This document shows, one piece after another, positions 53,780 through 62,006 of a stretch of DNA of 64,000 bases. Numbering within the stretch: the stretch's first letter is position 1; each line of letters begins with the position of its first letter. The stretch is taken from NCBI RefSeq assembly GCF_025398155.2, contig NZ_CP104562.2:2852001-2916000 (forward strand), read 5' to 3'. Below the pieces are notes generated by a model that was given only the letters and a program-made list of their open reading frames with translations, did no database searches and had not been told where the DNA came from. The DNA comes from Roseateles amylovorans. GTDB lineage: Bacteria > Pseudomonadota > Gammaproteobacteria > Burkholderiales > Burkholderiaceae_C. A program made the position numbers and the translations under genes.

Positions 53780-54922
53780 ATGAAGAAGACGAAGGAACTC
53801 AAGCACCCATCCACGGCAGCGCACGGCCCTGCGGGCGTGATGACGGCCAACAGCGCGATCAGCGCCCTCGATGCCACGGGCCATCCATCGGCCGACGGGG
53901 GACCGGCGGCCTCCTCGGCCGCGGGACTGACCCGGCGCCAGTGCCTGGGGGCCGGCCTCGGGCTGGCCGGCAGCCTGGCCGCGTTTCCGGCCTTCGCGGC
54001 GACCTTGCTCAAGGGCGCGGATGTCAGCTGGGTCAGCCAGGAGGAATCGGCCGGCTACAGCTTCTACAACGCCGCCGGCACCAAGACCGATCCGTTCAAG
54101 CTGCTCAAGGACCTGGGGGTGAACACCATCCGGCTGCGGGTGTGGGTGAATCCCTCGGGCGGCTGGTGCGACGGCGCGGACACGCTCTACAAAGCCAAGC
54201 GCGCCATGGCGCAGGGTCAGAAGATCATGCTGACCTTCCACTACAGCGACAGCTGGGCCGACCCCGGGCAGCAGACCAAGCCGGCCGCCTGGTCCAGCCA
54301 TTCGCTGAGCCAGTTGGTCACCGATGTGTATGCGCATACCCAAGGCATCCTCAGCTACCTGAAGAACAACGGCGTGAATGTCGACTATGTGCAGGTCGGC
54401 AACGAGATCAACAGCGGCATGTTGTGGCCCACCGGACAAGCCTCCGGCAGCAACTTCGGCAACCTGGTGCAGTTGATCAACAGTGGCTTTGAGGCGACCA
54501 AGGCGGTGTTCTCCGGCGCCCAGGTGGTGCTGCATCTGTCCAACGGCCATGACAACGCGCTGTTCCGCTGGTTCTTCGACGGCATGAAGAACCACGGTGC
54601 CCGCTACGACGTGATCGGCCTGTCCCACTATCCGACCGCCAGCAACTGGAGCAGCCGCAATGCGGCGCTGTCGACCAACATGGCCGACATGGTCTCGCGT
54701 TATGGCAAGCCGGTGGTGGTGGCCGAGACCGGCATGGACTGGCAGCAGGCGGCGGCCTCCAAGGCCATGCTGGCCGATGTGCTGACCCGCGTGTCCGCAC
54801 TCGGTGCCAAGGGACTGGGCGTGCTGTACTGGGAGCCGCAGGCTTATCCGGGCTGGCAGGGCTATACCTGGGGCGCGCTGGATGGATCGGGACGATTCAC
54901 CACGGCGCTGGATCCGTTTTGA
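53780..54922 (+). CDS. GH53 endo-beta-1,4-galactanase, Tat-exported
   Basis: The 380-residue enzyme has a long N-region and a twin-arginine signal (LTRRQCLGAGLGLAGSLAAFPAFAA, about 52-76 in sense), then a GH53 TIM barrel. The acid/base Glu is E209 in VQVGNEINSGMLWP and the nucleophile is E316 in VVVAETGMDW. FHYSDSWADPGQQTKPAAW is a family hallmark. It would cut beta-1,4-galactan outside the cytoplasm into oligosaccharides. The ATG at 53780 has AGGAG upstream; an ATG at 53762 is possible. It lies 198 bases after galM without its own operator, so it may depend on read-through. Confidence 0.93.
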   Translation: MKKTKELKHPSTAAHGPAGVMTANSAISALDATGHPSADGGPAASSAAGLTRRQCLGAGLGLAGSLAAFPAFAATLLKGADVSWVSQEESAGYSFYNAAGTKTDPFKLLKDLGVNTIRLRVWVNPSGGWCDGADTLYKAKRAMAQGQKIMLTFHYSDSWADPGQQTKPAAWSSHSLSQLVTDVYAHTQGILSYLKNNGVNVDYVQVGNEINSGMLWPTGQASGSNFGNLVQLINSGFEATKAVFSGAQVVLHLSNGHDNALFRWFFDGMKNHGARYDVIGLSHYPTASNWSSRNAALSTNMADMVSRYGKPVVVAETGMDWQQAAASKAMLADVLTRVSALGAKGLGVLYWEPQAYPGWQGYTWGALDGSGRFTTALDPF

Positions 54923-54924
54923 GG

Positions 54925-54952
54925 GCTGACCGCTGACGGCTGACGGCTGAGG
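54925..54952 (+). repeat. Seven-base array, GCTGA core
   Basis: Four units (GCTGACC, GCTGACG twice, GCTGAGG) begin two bases after the galactanase stop codon. The 19-base string GCTGACGGCTGACGGCTGA is shared exactly with 14020-14038. Confidence 0.88.
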
Positions 54953-55017
54953 CCGAGGCGGTCGTGGCCTGCGGGTCCTTCGTGGGCGCTGCGGCAGTTG
55001 CGACTGTCGAGCCCGCT

Positions 55018-55062
55018 GTGGCTGCGGTGGCCGTTGTGGCCGTTGTGGCTGTTGTGGCCGTG
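55018..55062. repeat. Nine-base tandem array
   Basis: Five units around the consensus GTGGCCGTT, with the first and last diverged, lie in non-coding DNA after the galactanase gene. Confidence 0.8.
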
Positions 55063-55346
55063 GCGCCCGCCGATACCGCCTTGATCCTGTCGAGCGGCCG
55101 TCGGGAGACGGCCGTTCTTCCGGCGGCTTCCCTCGGCGCTCCTGTGGGGCGCGCGCGAATCCATGCCGCCGAGTTACCCCTGTGCGGGGGACACACGGCC
55201 GCTCAGCGGACCGATTCGATCCGACCCTGGAGGGGGTGCAGGCGTGGTGCGTCAATGCGCGGCCCGCTTTTTTCCACAGGCGAGGCGTCGTTCTCTACGG
55301 TGCGAAGACCGCGACATGGTGTGGCGGTTGACGCAAGGAGATCACG

Positions 55347-56516
55347 ATGCTGGACATGAGATTCGAAGACTTCGCCTACTTTCCCGCGCTGCGGGCCCGG
55401 CAGGCCGAGATGCGAGCCCTGACCGAGATGGATGACGAGCGGCTGGACCAGATCTTGCCGATGATGACCTTGGGCGGCTGGGTGCCTGCCCAGGAAACCC
55501 GACGGGCGGTGGATCGGATCGGTGACCTGATGCGGGGTCGACCTTATCTGCTGAACGTGGGCAGCCCGCATCAGCCCGCTGGAGATTCGGTCGCCCCCTT
55601 GTTCGATCCGGCACAGGCCTTCCTCGCGTGGCGAAGCTTTGTCGGCGACCTGGAGGGCGCGATTCCCGTGATGCAGTTCGAGACGCGAGGAGACCGGCGT
55701 GCGCTGGTGCGGCAGGCGGTGCTGGTGGAGCGGGTTCTGGGACGCCTGGCGTTTCGGGTGCGCCATCCCGAAACCGAGATCGAGCAGGTGCTGGGCGCGC
55801 TGCATGCGCTGGACGATACGGACAACGCGGTCGTCTATCTCGACTGCGGGTATCTGCGCGGCGCGCTGTTCGAGAGCTGGCGGGTATTGACCCAGGCCTT
55901 GATCCGGCTGCGCATGGCCTATCCGGACTTGATCGTGGTGATGCTGGGGACGAGCTTCCCGGCATCGGTGCAGCAGTTCAGCCTGAGCGCGCTGGGCCCG
56001 ATGGGGGCGATGGGGACGATGGGGACGATGGGCACGGGCGGCGCGCAGCGCGGGGTGCTGGAGATCCAGGAGCGCAGCCTGCACGCGCGCCTGGGTGGGA
56101 ATGCCCTGGTGGCCTACGGCGACTATGGTGCCTTGCATCCACAGCCGCGCCCCACGGCGGACGGCAGCGACTGGACCGCCCGCATCGACTATCCGAAGGA
56201 GACGAGCTGGGTCTTCCACCGCCGCTTGAATGACCAGAGCCGTGCGGGCTATGCGATGGTGGCCAGCGCGCTGATGGCGTCAGAGCCCGGCATGGGCGAG
56301 CTGGATTGTTGGGGGGAACGGATGATCGTCGAGGCGGCGCAGGGTGAGGTGTTCGCCCGCGGTCCGGCGGCCTGGTTGGCGGTGCGGATCAACATTCACC
56401 TGGCGCGTCAGGTGGAGCTGTCGATGCGGCCGTCCCCCGCCCGCATCATCGGAGGGAGAGGCCAGGAGCCGTTGGAGTGGCACGAGTGCGGCGTCGAGGA
56501 TCTGCTGGAGGCCTGA
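55347..56516 (+). CDS. Beta family protein (PF14350-like)
   Basis: The 389-residue protein resembles the beta protein family. It opens with FAYFPALRARQAEMRALTEM and DQILPMMTLGG. In its middle it has VVYLDCGYLRGALFESW. Near the end it has the conserved ARIDYPKETSWVFHRRL and WGERMIVEAAQGEVFARGPAAWLAVRINIHLARQVEL. Members are scattered, often near mobile or defence genes; molecular function is unknown. A stretch MGAMGTMGTMGTGG is encoded by a nine-base array at 56001-56036. The ATG at 55347 follows AAGGAGA. It interrupts the galactan locus and appears unrelated to sugar metabolism. Confidence 0.68.
   Translation: MLDMRFEDFAYFPALRARQAEMRALTEMDDERLDQILPMMTLGGWVPAQETRRAVDRIGDLMRGRPYLLNVGSPHQPAGDSVAPLFDPAQAFLAWRSFVGDLEGAIPVMQFETRGDRRALVRQAVLVERVLGRLAFRVRHPETEIEQVLGALHALDDTDNAVVYLDCGYLRGALFESWRVLTQALIRLRMAYPDLIVVMLGTSFPASVQQFSLSALGPMGAMGTMGTMGTGGAQRGVLEIQERSLHARLGGNALVAYGDYGALHPQPRPTADGSDWTARIDYPKETSWVFHRRLNDQSRAGYAMVASALMASEPGMGELDCWGERMIVEAAQGEVFARGPAAWLAVRINIHLARQVELSMRPSPARIIGGRGQEPLEWHECGVEDLLEA
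56001..56036. repeat. Nine-base tandem array inside the beta family gene
   Basis: Four units of ATGGGGRCG-type sequence encode the repeated Met-Gly-Thr/Ala of the protein. The length is a multiple of three, so unit changes would keep the frame. Confidence 0.88.
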
Positions 56517-56567
56517 GCGGGACGCCCGCCCATCGTGGCTTCGGGAGGCGCCGGTTTCAGGCTGCGC

Positions 56568-56597
56568 TTGCTGTTGCTGTTGCTGTTGCGGTTGCGG
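56568..56597. repeat. Hexanucleotide array
   Basis: Three TTGCTG units followed by two TTGCGG units lie about 50 bases after the stop of the beta family gene. Confidence 0.85.
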
Positions 56598-56660
56598 CTG
56601 GCGGCTGGCGGTGAGCAGTCGGCGTCCGCGCGCCGAAGGCGCAAGGAACCTCGCAATGAC

Positions 56661-56700
56661 AACGGCCGCGACCCCGCTGGTGAGCGGTGTCGCGGCCGTT
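56661..56700. terminator. Bidirectional hairpin terminator
   Basis: AACGGCCGCGAC and GTCGCGGCCGTT form a perfect 12-base stem, with an inner CCGC/GCGG stem in the 16-base loop. It lies between the convergent beta family gene and the TonB-dependent receptor gene. Flanking T-runs are minimal, so efficiency is uncertain. Confidence 0.75.
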
Positions 56701-56777
56701 TCGTGAAGGGAGGCCGCTTGATGGCAGGCCTCCACCGCCGCTCCTTCGATGCGGCCTGTTCTCCGCCGGGCCTCGTC

Positions 56778-59450
56778 TCAGAGCTCCGCGCGCAGGCTGA
56801 TCGCAAAGCGGCGATCGTCGGTGTAGGTGCCGCGCGGCAGGTTGTAGTCGGTGTAGGTGCTGCGGCGAACCGTCTTCGTCAGGTTGTTGCCTTCGATGGC
56901 GATGCGCAGCTTGGGCGTCAGGGCATAGCTGAAGTACGCATCGACCATGCCGTAGGCCTTCATCGACACCGGCGTCTGCACCGTCACGCCGTCGTTGGTC
57001 GGATAGCTCAGGCGCGGTCCGATCGCGTAGGCGCTGCGCCAGTTGTAGGCCAGCCGTGCGGAGAAGTCGCCCAGGTCATACATGCCGACCAGGTTGGCGC
57101 TGCGCTTGGACAAGCCCTCCAGCGGCGCGCTGCGGCCGTCGATCGGGCTGGGAGCGGCGCTGTCCACATAGGTCACGTTCGCTTGCAGGCCCAGACCACG
57201 CAGCAGGCCCGGCAGCTTGTTGAAGAAGCCCTGGTAACCCAGCTCCAGGCCGCGGATGCGGCCGTCGCGGCCATTCGTCGGCGTGGTGACGGTGTAGGTC
57301 GTGCCGTTGATGGTGCTCTGGGTGCTGGAGGTCTGGATGAAGCCGGAGACCTCCTTGTAGAACGCGGCGCCGTAGACGCTGTCGCTCTGGCTGATGTAGT
57401 ACTCCAGCGTCGTATCGACCTGGTTGGCCCGCAGCTTGTCCAGTTCCGGATTGCCTTGATAGCCGGTGCGATCGTTGACATTCAGGCTCAGGCTGGGCGT
57501 GAGCTGGTCAAAGTTCGGGCGGGTCACCACCCGCGACAGGCCCAGGCGCGCTTGCAGGTCCGGACGCAACTCCAAGCGCAGGTTCAGCGACGGCAACCAG
57601 TCGGTATCGCTCTTGTCCAGGCTCACACGGTCGCCAGCCACGGTCGAGTAGTCCCGTGCGGTCTTGGTCTTGACGGCCCGCAGACCGACGTTGCCGGTCA
57701 GCGGCAGACCCGCCAGGCTGGTGTCCAAGTCGCTCGCGACATAGAACGCGCCACTGCGTTCCTTGTAGTTGAAGGTCTGGGCCGGGTCGAAGTCCGGAAT
57801 GCCCAGGTTGAAGGTGCCACGCACCGCGGCGGCGTCGCGCAGCCAGTCGGTGTTGGTCACCGTCAGCCATTGGCGAGCGATGTTGCCGTGGCCCGCGTCT
57901 TTCAGCAGGTCGTTGTAGGGCAGCAGGCCGATGTTCGGGATCGACGACAGGTTGAACATCCAGAGATCGTCGATGGTGTTGATCTCGGCGCTGTCGGCGC
58001 GACGGTCGGCCAGACGCACGCCGCCCCGCAGCTTGGTCACGATGCCCAGGTCGACCGGCTTGTCCACATCGGTCTTCCAGGCGGTTTCGCGGCCGGTGTT
58101 CTTGATGCGGAAGTACAGCGCCTTGTCGGCCCAGTAGTTCGCCGGATTGCTCAGCTGCGAGGTGGCCGAGCCGGCCGACGGCAGCTTGGTGCTGAGGTCA
58201 TAGCTGTAGGTGGCCGGATCGTCGCTGAAGGTGCCCAGGCGCACTTCCTGGTAGAAGCGGTCGAACTTGCTGGTGGTGTGGCTAAGGTCGCTGCGCACGA
58301 TGGCATCGGCCACTTTCCACTTCGCGGCCAGGGCGATCTGGTTGATGCGGGTGTCCTCGTCGGCCACCGAGCCGGAGGTGCTCATGCTCGCGCCCCAGAA
58401 GGTGCCCGAGACGAAGCGGCCGTTGCTGTCGATCTTGATCTCGCCGTTGGGCCAGAGCTGGCCCTGGTTGGCGGTCGCGCTGAAGTTGGCCCAGAACGGC
58501 GACGCGTAATGGCCGAACACATCGGTGCGGCTCTTCAGACGGGTATGGTTCAGGTCCAGCGTGTATTCGCTGCGGGCGTCGGGGCGCCATTGCAGCGAGG
58601 CGCTGGCGGCCTTGCGGTCGCGCTCACCGAACTCATAGGCCAGCCAGTGGCCCAGCGGGGCCACGGTGCCGGAGCCGTCGGCCAGCGCTGCGGGGTTGTC
58701 CAGCTCCTGGGTGTCGGAACGGTAATTGCGCTTTTGTGCGGAGACGCTCAGCAGCGCGCCGAATTCGCCGCTGGCGGTGCGCCAGCGGTTGGACACCAGC
58801 ACCGAGCCTTCGGCATTGTTCTTGTCGACCAGTTCCGCTTGGGTGGCCTTGACCGAGCCGGCCAGCTTGAAACCGGCGAAGTCGAAGGGGCGACGGGTGC
58901 GCAGGTCGATGACGCCGCCGATGCCGCCTTCAATCAGCTCGGCCGTCGGGGTCTTGTAGACGTCCGCACCGGCCAGCAGCTCGGCCGGCACGTCCTGGAA
59001 GGACAGGCCGCGTTCCTTGCCCGCAGAGAAGATCACCCGGCCGTTCAGCAGGGTCTGGGTCTGTTGCAGGCCGCGGACCTGGACACGGTCGCCCTCGCCG
59101 CGGTTGCGCGAGATCTGCACACCGGTGATGCGCTGCAGCGCTTCGGCCACGTTGGCATCCGGCAGCTTGCCGATGTCATCGGCCACGATCGAGTCCACCA
59201 CCTGTTCCGCATTGCGCTTGATGTCCTGGGCCTTGATGAGGCTGGAGCGCTGTCCCTGAACCACCACCGTGTCCAACTGGCCGGCCTCGGAGGCGGCTGC
59301 CGCGGGCGGCGTGGCGGCCTGCTGTGCGGCGGCGGCGAACGGGGACATCAGGGCCGCGCAGGCCAGCGCCACCGGCGCGACGCTCAGCAGGGTGGCCGGG
59401 GAGGGCTGGTGGACGTGATCGCCGGGGGTGCGGGAGGTGGAACGGGTCAT
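56778..59450 (-). CDS. TonB-dependent outer-membrane receptor of the galactan locus
   Basis: The 890-residue receptor has a signal peptide (about 1-42), a TonB-box-like segment (LDTVVVQGQ, about 59-67), a plug domain (about 75-195; LPDANVAEALQRITGVQISRNRGEG, VQVRGLQQTQTLLNGRVIF) and a beta-barrel to the end. This plug form is typical of receptors that import oligosaccharides in proteobacteria. The terminal residue is Leu rather than the usual Phe (RFAISLRAEL). It follows the second GH53 gene by 80 bases on the same strand, so both should be driven by the promoter and operator at 60947. It would bring galactan fragments into the periplasm. Confidence 0.93.
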   Translation of the reverse strand: MTRSTSRTPGDHVHQPSPATLLSVAPVALACAALMSPFAAAAQQAATPPAAAASEAGQLDTVVVQGQRSSLIKAQDIKRNAEQVVDSIVADDIGKLPDANVAEALQRITGVQISRNRGEGDRVQVRGLQQTQTLLNGRVIFSAGKERGLSFQDVPAELLAGADVYKTPTAELIEGGIGGVIDLRTRRPFDFAGFKLAGSVKATQAELVDKNNAEGSVLVSNRWRTASGEFGALLSVSAQKRNYRSDTQELDNPAALADGSGTVAPLGHWLAYEFGERDRKAASASLQWRPDARSEYTLDLNHTRLKSRTDVFGHYASPFWANFSATANQGQLWPNGEIKIDSNGRFVSGTFWGASMSTSGSVADEDTRINQIALAAKWKVADAIVRSDLSHTTSKFDRFYQEVRLGTFSDDPATYSYDLSTKLPSAGSATSQLSNPANYWADKALYFRIKNTGRETAWKTDVDKPVDLGIVTKLRGGVRLADRRADSAEINTIDDLWMFNLSSIPNIGLLPYNDLLKDAGHGNIARQWLTVTNTDWLRDAAAVRGTFNLGIPDFDPAQTFNYKERSGAFYVASDLDTSLAGLPLTGNVGLRAVKTKTARDYSTVAGDRVSLDKSDTDWLPSLNLRLELRPDLQARLGLSRVVTRPNFDQLTPSLSLNVNDRTGYQGNPELDKLRANQVDTTLEYYISQSDSVYGAAFYKEVSGFIQTSSTQSTINGTTYTVTTPTNGRDGRIRGLELGYQGFFNKLPGLLRGLGLQANVTYVDSAAPSPIDGRSAPLEGLSKRSANLVGMYDLGDFSARLAYNWRSAYAIGPRLSYPTNDGVTVQTPVSMKAYGMVDAYFSYALTPKLRIAIEGNNLTKTVRRSTYTDYNLPRGTYTDDRRFAISLRAEL

Positions 59451-59529
59451 GGGAGGTCTCCGAAATTGTTGATCGTTGGTATGGGTGACGCGGTGGCGCG
59501 GACGGCGCGCAGAACGAAGGCGGATCAGT

Positions 59530-60882
59530 TCACCGGCAAGGGGCTGAATCGCGGAACACCTTCAGGGCCGGCAGGGCGCGACCTTGGGCGTCGAACAAGG
59601 TCTGGTTGGCCCAGCCGTTGCCTTCGCCGGTGCGCCAGCCGGCGCCGGGGACATTCAGCCAGGCGGGTTCCCACCAGAAGACGCCCAGGCCCTCGGGCAC
59701 GGCGGCCACCGCCTGCACCAGGTCACGCAGCATGTCGGCCTGGCCTTGTGGGGTGGCGAGATAACCGCCGCGCTGGGCGCCTTCAGGATTGAAGACCGCC
59801 GGGCCGCCGCCGGGATTTTCCGGTTGCCAGCCATAGGCGGTTTCGACCACCACCAGCGGTTTGCGGTAGCGGTCGGACAGATCGCGCAGATTGGCGCGCA
59901 GTTGCGTGAAGTCGTCGTGGTGGTAGGGGTACCAGCTCAGGCCGATGATGTCGTAGTCGAGCTTGGCCGCTTCGAACTGGTCGTAGACGCGGCGGAACAG
60001 CTCGCCGCTCTTGCCGTCCCCGGTGTGGGCCAGGTGCAGCATCACCGGCAGGCGCTTGCCGCGCATTGTGTCGGTGGCCCGAACGCCGCGAATCCCGGCA
60101 GCCAGCAGGGCCGCAAACGCGTCGTGGCCGCCGATTTTTTCGTCGGGCGTTTCGCGCCAGGTCTTGCCATCCGGCCAGAGCATGCCGCCATTGATTTCAT
60201 TGCCGACCTGGATCATGTCCGGATCGGTGCCTTGGCGGTGCAGGGCGGTCAGCACCTCAACGGTATAGCGTTCAACCGCGTCCTGAAGGGCTTTGCCGCT
60301 GAGCTTGGCCCAGGCTGCCGGTTTCGCCTGCTTGCCGGGATCGGTCCAGAAGTCGCTGTAGTGGATGTCCAGCAGCCACTTCATGCCCTGTGCCTGGATG
60401 CGCTTGGCCAAGGCCAGCGTCAGCGCCAGACCGTTGTTGCCGCCGCCGACCGGTTCGCCGTGTCGGGAGATGATGCGGTCGCCCTCGATCACATCGGCCG
60501 CATTCACCGGTGTGTGCCACAGCCGCAGCCGGGCCCAGTTGACGCCCGCCGCGCGCAGGATCTGCAGGGCGGTGCCGGATCGACCGTCCGCCGTGGTGAA
60601 CCGGGCGCCGCCACGTTCGACGACGTCCAGGGTCGACACATCGGCGCCCAGGATGAAGTCACGGGCGTGGCGCGTGGCCGGCCCTGGGGTGCAGGCCGCC
60701 GCGACAGGGGCGCTCCCCGCAGCAGATGCCAGGCCGGGGCCGGAGGCTGTGGCAGTGGCGCCGCCGGGGACGACATCCGCCGACGCCGGAACGGCGAAGG
60801 GCAGTGCCGCGCCAGCGAGCAGCAAGTTTCGTCGAGTTACGGCGCCGAAGGGAGTGCCGTCCTGTAGGCGGGGGTCGTTCAA
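59530..60882 (-). CDS. Second GH53 endo-beta-1,4-galactanase, Tat-exported
   Basis: The 450-residue enzyme has a twin-arginine signal (VTRRNLLLAGAALPFAVPASADV), an Ala/Pro/Gly linker of about 35 residues and a GH53 barrel. The acid/base Glu is E229 in MIQVGNEINGGMLWP and the nucleophile is E347 in LVVVETAYGW. IHYSDFWTDPGKQAKPAAW is the family hallmark. It has a larger C-terminal insertion before the last strand than the other galactanase (NPGGGPAVFNPEGAQRGGYLAT), closer to characterised longer bacterial forms. It leads the operon with the TonB-dependent receptor and has an operator-like palindrome 64 bases upstream. The two galactanases are clearly diverged, not a recent duplication. Confidence 0.94.
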   Translation of the reverse strand: MNDPRLQDGTPFGAVTRRNLLLAGAALPFAVPASADVVPGGATATASGPGLASAAGSAPVAAACTPGPATRHARDFILGADVSTLDVVERGGARFTTADGRSGTALQILRAAGVNWARLRLWHTPVNAADVIEGDRIISRHGEPVGGGNNGLALTLALAKRIQAQGMKWLLDIHYSDFWTDPGKQAKPAAWAKLSGKALQDAVERYTVEVLTALHRQGTDPDMIQVGNEINGGMLWPDGKTWRETPDEKIGGHDAFAALLAAGIRGVRATDTMRGKRLPVMLHLAHTGDGKSGELFRRVYDQFEAAKLDYDIIGLSWYPYHHDDFTQLRANLRDLSDRYRKPLVVVETAYGWQPENPGGGPAVFNPEGAQRGGYLATPQGQADMLRDLVQAVAAVPEGLGVFWWEPAWLNVPGAGWRTGEGNGWANQTLFDAQGRALPALKVFRDSAPCR

Positions 60883-60944
60883 GTCTGTCTCACTCCGGAG
60901 CTCGCCCGTGGACGGGCCCCTTGTAGTTGCTTTTCGGTTCGATA

Positions 60945-60960
60945 GGTTAATCGCTTAACC
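60945..60960. promoter_or_regulatory. Predicted LacI-family operator before the GH53-receptor operon
   Basis: GGTTAATCGCTTAACC has perfect GGTTAA/TTAACC arms around TCGC. Its 12-base core is the reverse complement of the site before the GH42 gene, 16 kb away. This ties the receptor operon to the same regulator. Confidence 0.78.
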
Positions 60961-61248
60961 TGATCGTAGTGTCGTTGATTTGTCATTCGTCGGCAGTGAG
61001 GGCTTTCCCGGAAGGCAGGCGGCGGAGGACTGTGCTCGCACCCGCTGCCAGCGCCGTGTTGGCGGGGCTAGTGACGGGCGGGGCGCGTCGCGGCAAGAGC
61101 TCGCTGACGTGCGTCGCAGCGCCCGGTGCGCCGTCGGGGAGGGCGCGTCAGGGCCGTGAAGTGTCGGTCAACCGCGGTGCCCGCCAGGTAACCAGACGCG
61201 ACCGGTCGCGCCAGTGAGGTGCCGGGTTCCGGCGCGCGACGCCATGCG

Positions 61249-61262
61249 TTGATCTAAATCAG
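61249..61262. promoter_or_regulatory. FNR/ANR-type binding site
   Basis: TTGATCTAAATCAG matches the FNR consensus TTGATNNNNATCAA in all but the last base. It lies about 130 bases upstream of the DUF4148 start codon. FNR-type proteins usually act near -41, which fits a leader of roughly 90 bases. Confidence 0.65.
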
Positions 61263-61391
61263 GTTACGGACTTGGCACAGGCGCTCGGGGCGACACGGAG
61301 CGGCGGAACAGGTGACTACACCACGTCAATCGCCTTGCTTTGTGAGGCGGCTGTTGTTGTTTCTGTTGCCTCAACCATGGAGTTCCCCCTG

Positions 61392-61892
61392 ATGTACAAG
61401 AAAGCCCTGTCCCTGTCCATGCTGGTCCTGTCGGTCGCTGGCGCCCCCTTCGCCGTCCTGGCGGCGACGCCGGAGCCGGACGGCGCCAAGACGCGCGCCG
61501 AAGTCATTGACGAGATCGCCCGCGCTCGCGCGGACGGCTCTCTGGCCAAGATCCAGAGCGAAGCCGGTTATGCCCTGGAATTCGAGCGCGCCACGAAGCG
61601 TTCGACCATCAAAAAATCCCGCGAAGAAGTCATTCATGCCGCCGAACGTGCGCGTGCCGATGGCAGCCTGGCCGCAATGCAGAGCGACAGCGGCTATGCG
61701 CCCGAGTTTGTCGCCGCCGCTCAAGGCACCGATGGCGGGCTGTCCCGCGAAGAGGTACTGGAAGCCTTGGCGCGTGCCCGCGCCGATGGCTCGCTGGACC
61801 AGATCCACAGCGAAGGCGGCTACGCCCCGGAGTTCGAATCAGCGACCCGGCGCCCGGCCCAGCGGTCTCGTGCCGTGGCGGATCGCCGTTGA
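61392..61892 (+). CDS. Secreted DUF4148-type protein with three repeats
   Basis: The 166-residue protein has a Sec signal peptide (MYKKALSLSMLVLSVAGAPFAVLAA). Three DUF4148-like repeats follow, each with a (K/L)(T/S)REEV-type start, an ARADGSL middle and an SEAGY/SDSGYAPEF end (about 32-65, 70-103 and 110-143 of the protein). The tail is Arg-rich. Function is unknown; the family is periplasmic. The ATG at 61392 has GGAG nine bases upstream and gives a clean signal peptide; upstream in-frame ATGs at 61272 and 61377 are less likely. An FNR-type box upstream suggests control by oxygen or a related cue, unlike its two-repeat paralogue at 38499. Confidence 0.87.
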   Translation: MYKKALSLSMLVLSVAGAPFAVLAATPEPDGAKTRAEVIDEIARARADGSLAKIQSEAGYALEFERATKRSTIKKSREEVIHAAERARADGSLAAMQSDSGYAPEFVAAAQGTDGGLSREEVLEALARARADGSLDQIHSEGGYAPEFESATRRPAQRSRAVADRR

Positions 61893-61983
61893 ACGCATGG
61901 AGATCGAACGGATGGCGACATCCGTCACCTCGTTTGAACGACGAGTGACACCGCCGTCCTGATCCTGCCTTCTCCAATCCCTC

Positions 61984-62006
61984 AAGCGACTTCGGTCGCT
62001 TTTTTT
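61984..62006 (+). terminator. Rho-independent terminator of the second DUF4148 gene
   Basis: AAGCGAC and GTCGCTT form a 7-base stem on a stable TTCG tetraloop, followed by a run of T. It is a textbook intrinsic terminator 92 bases after the stop. Confidence 0.9.

Larger units (their letters stand above)
54923..55346. other. Intergenic region with two tandem arrays
   Basis: About 420 bases between the galactanase and the beta family gene. It holds a GCTGAC array (54925-54952) and a nine-base array (55018-55062). The rest shows no supported gene. The promoter of the beta family gene should lie near 55280-55330 but is not clear. Confidence 0.5.
60883..61391. other. Divergent intergenic region, galactanase / DUF4148
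   Basis: About 510 bases with no supported gene. It holds the galactan operator (60945-60960) near the galactanase and an FNR-type site (61249-61262) towards the DUF4148 gene. The central part, about 61000-61220, is GC-rich with no clear structure. Confidence 0.6.

Noticed and set aside
1415..56597. Short tandem arrays as CRISPR
   Set aside because: Units of 6-11 bases are contiguous without unique spacers and no cas gene is present.
56535..59792. A 1085-residue plus-strand open frame
   Set aside because: It is antisense to the TonB-dependent receptor, whose signal peptide, plug and barrel are clear on the minus strand.
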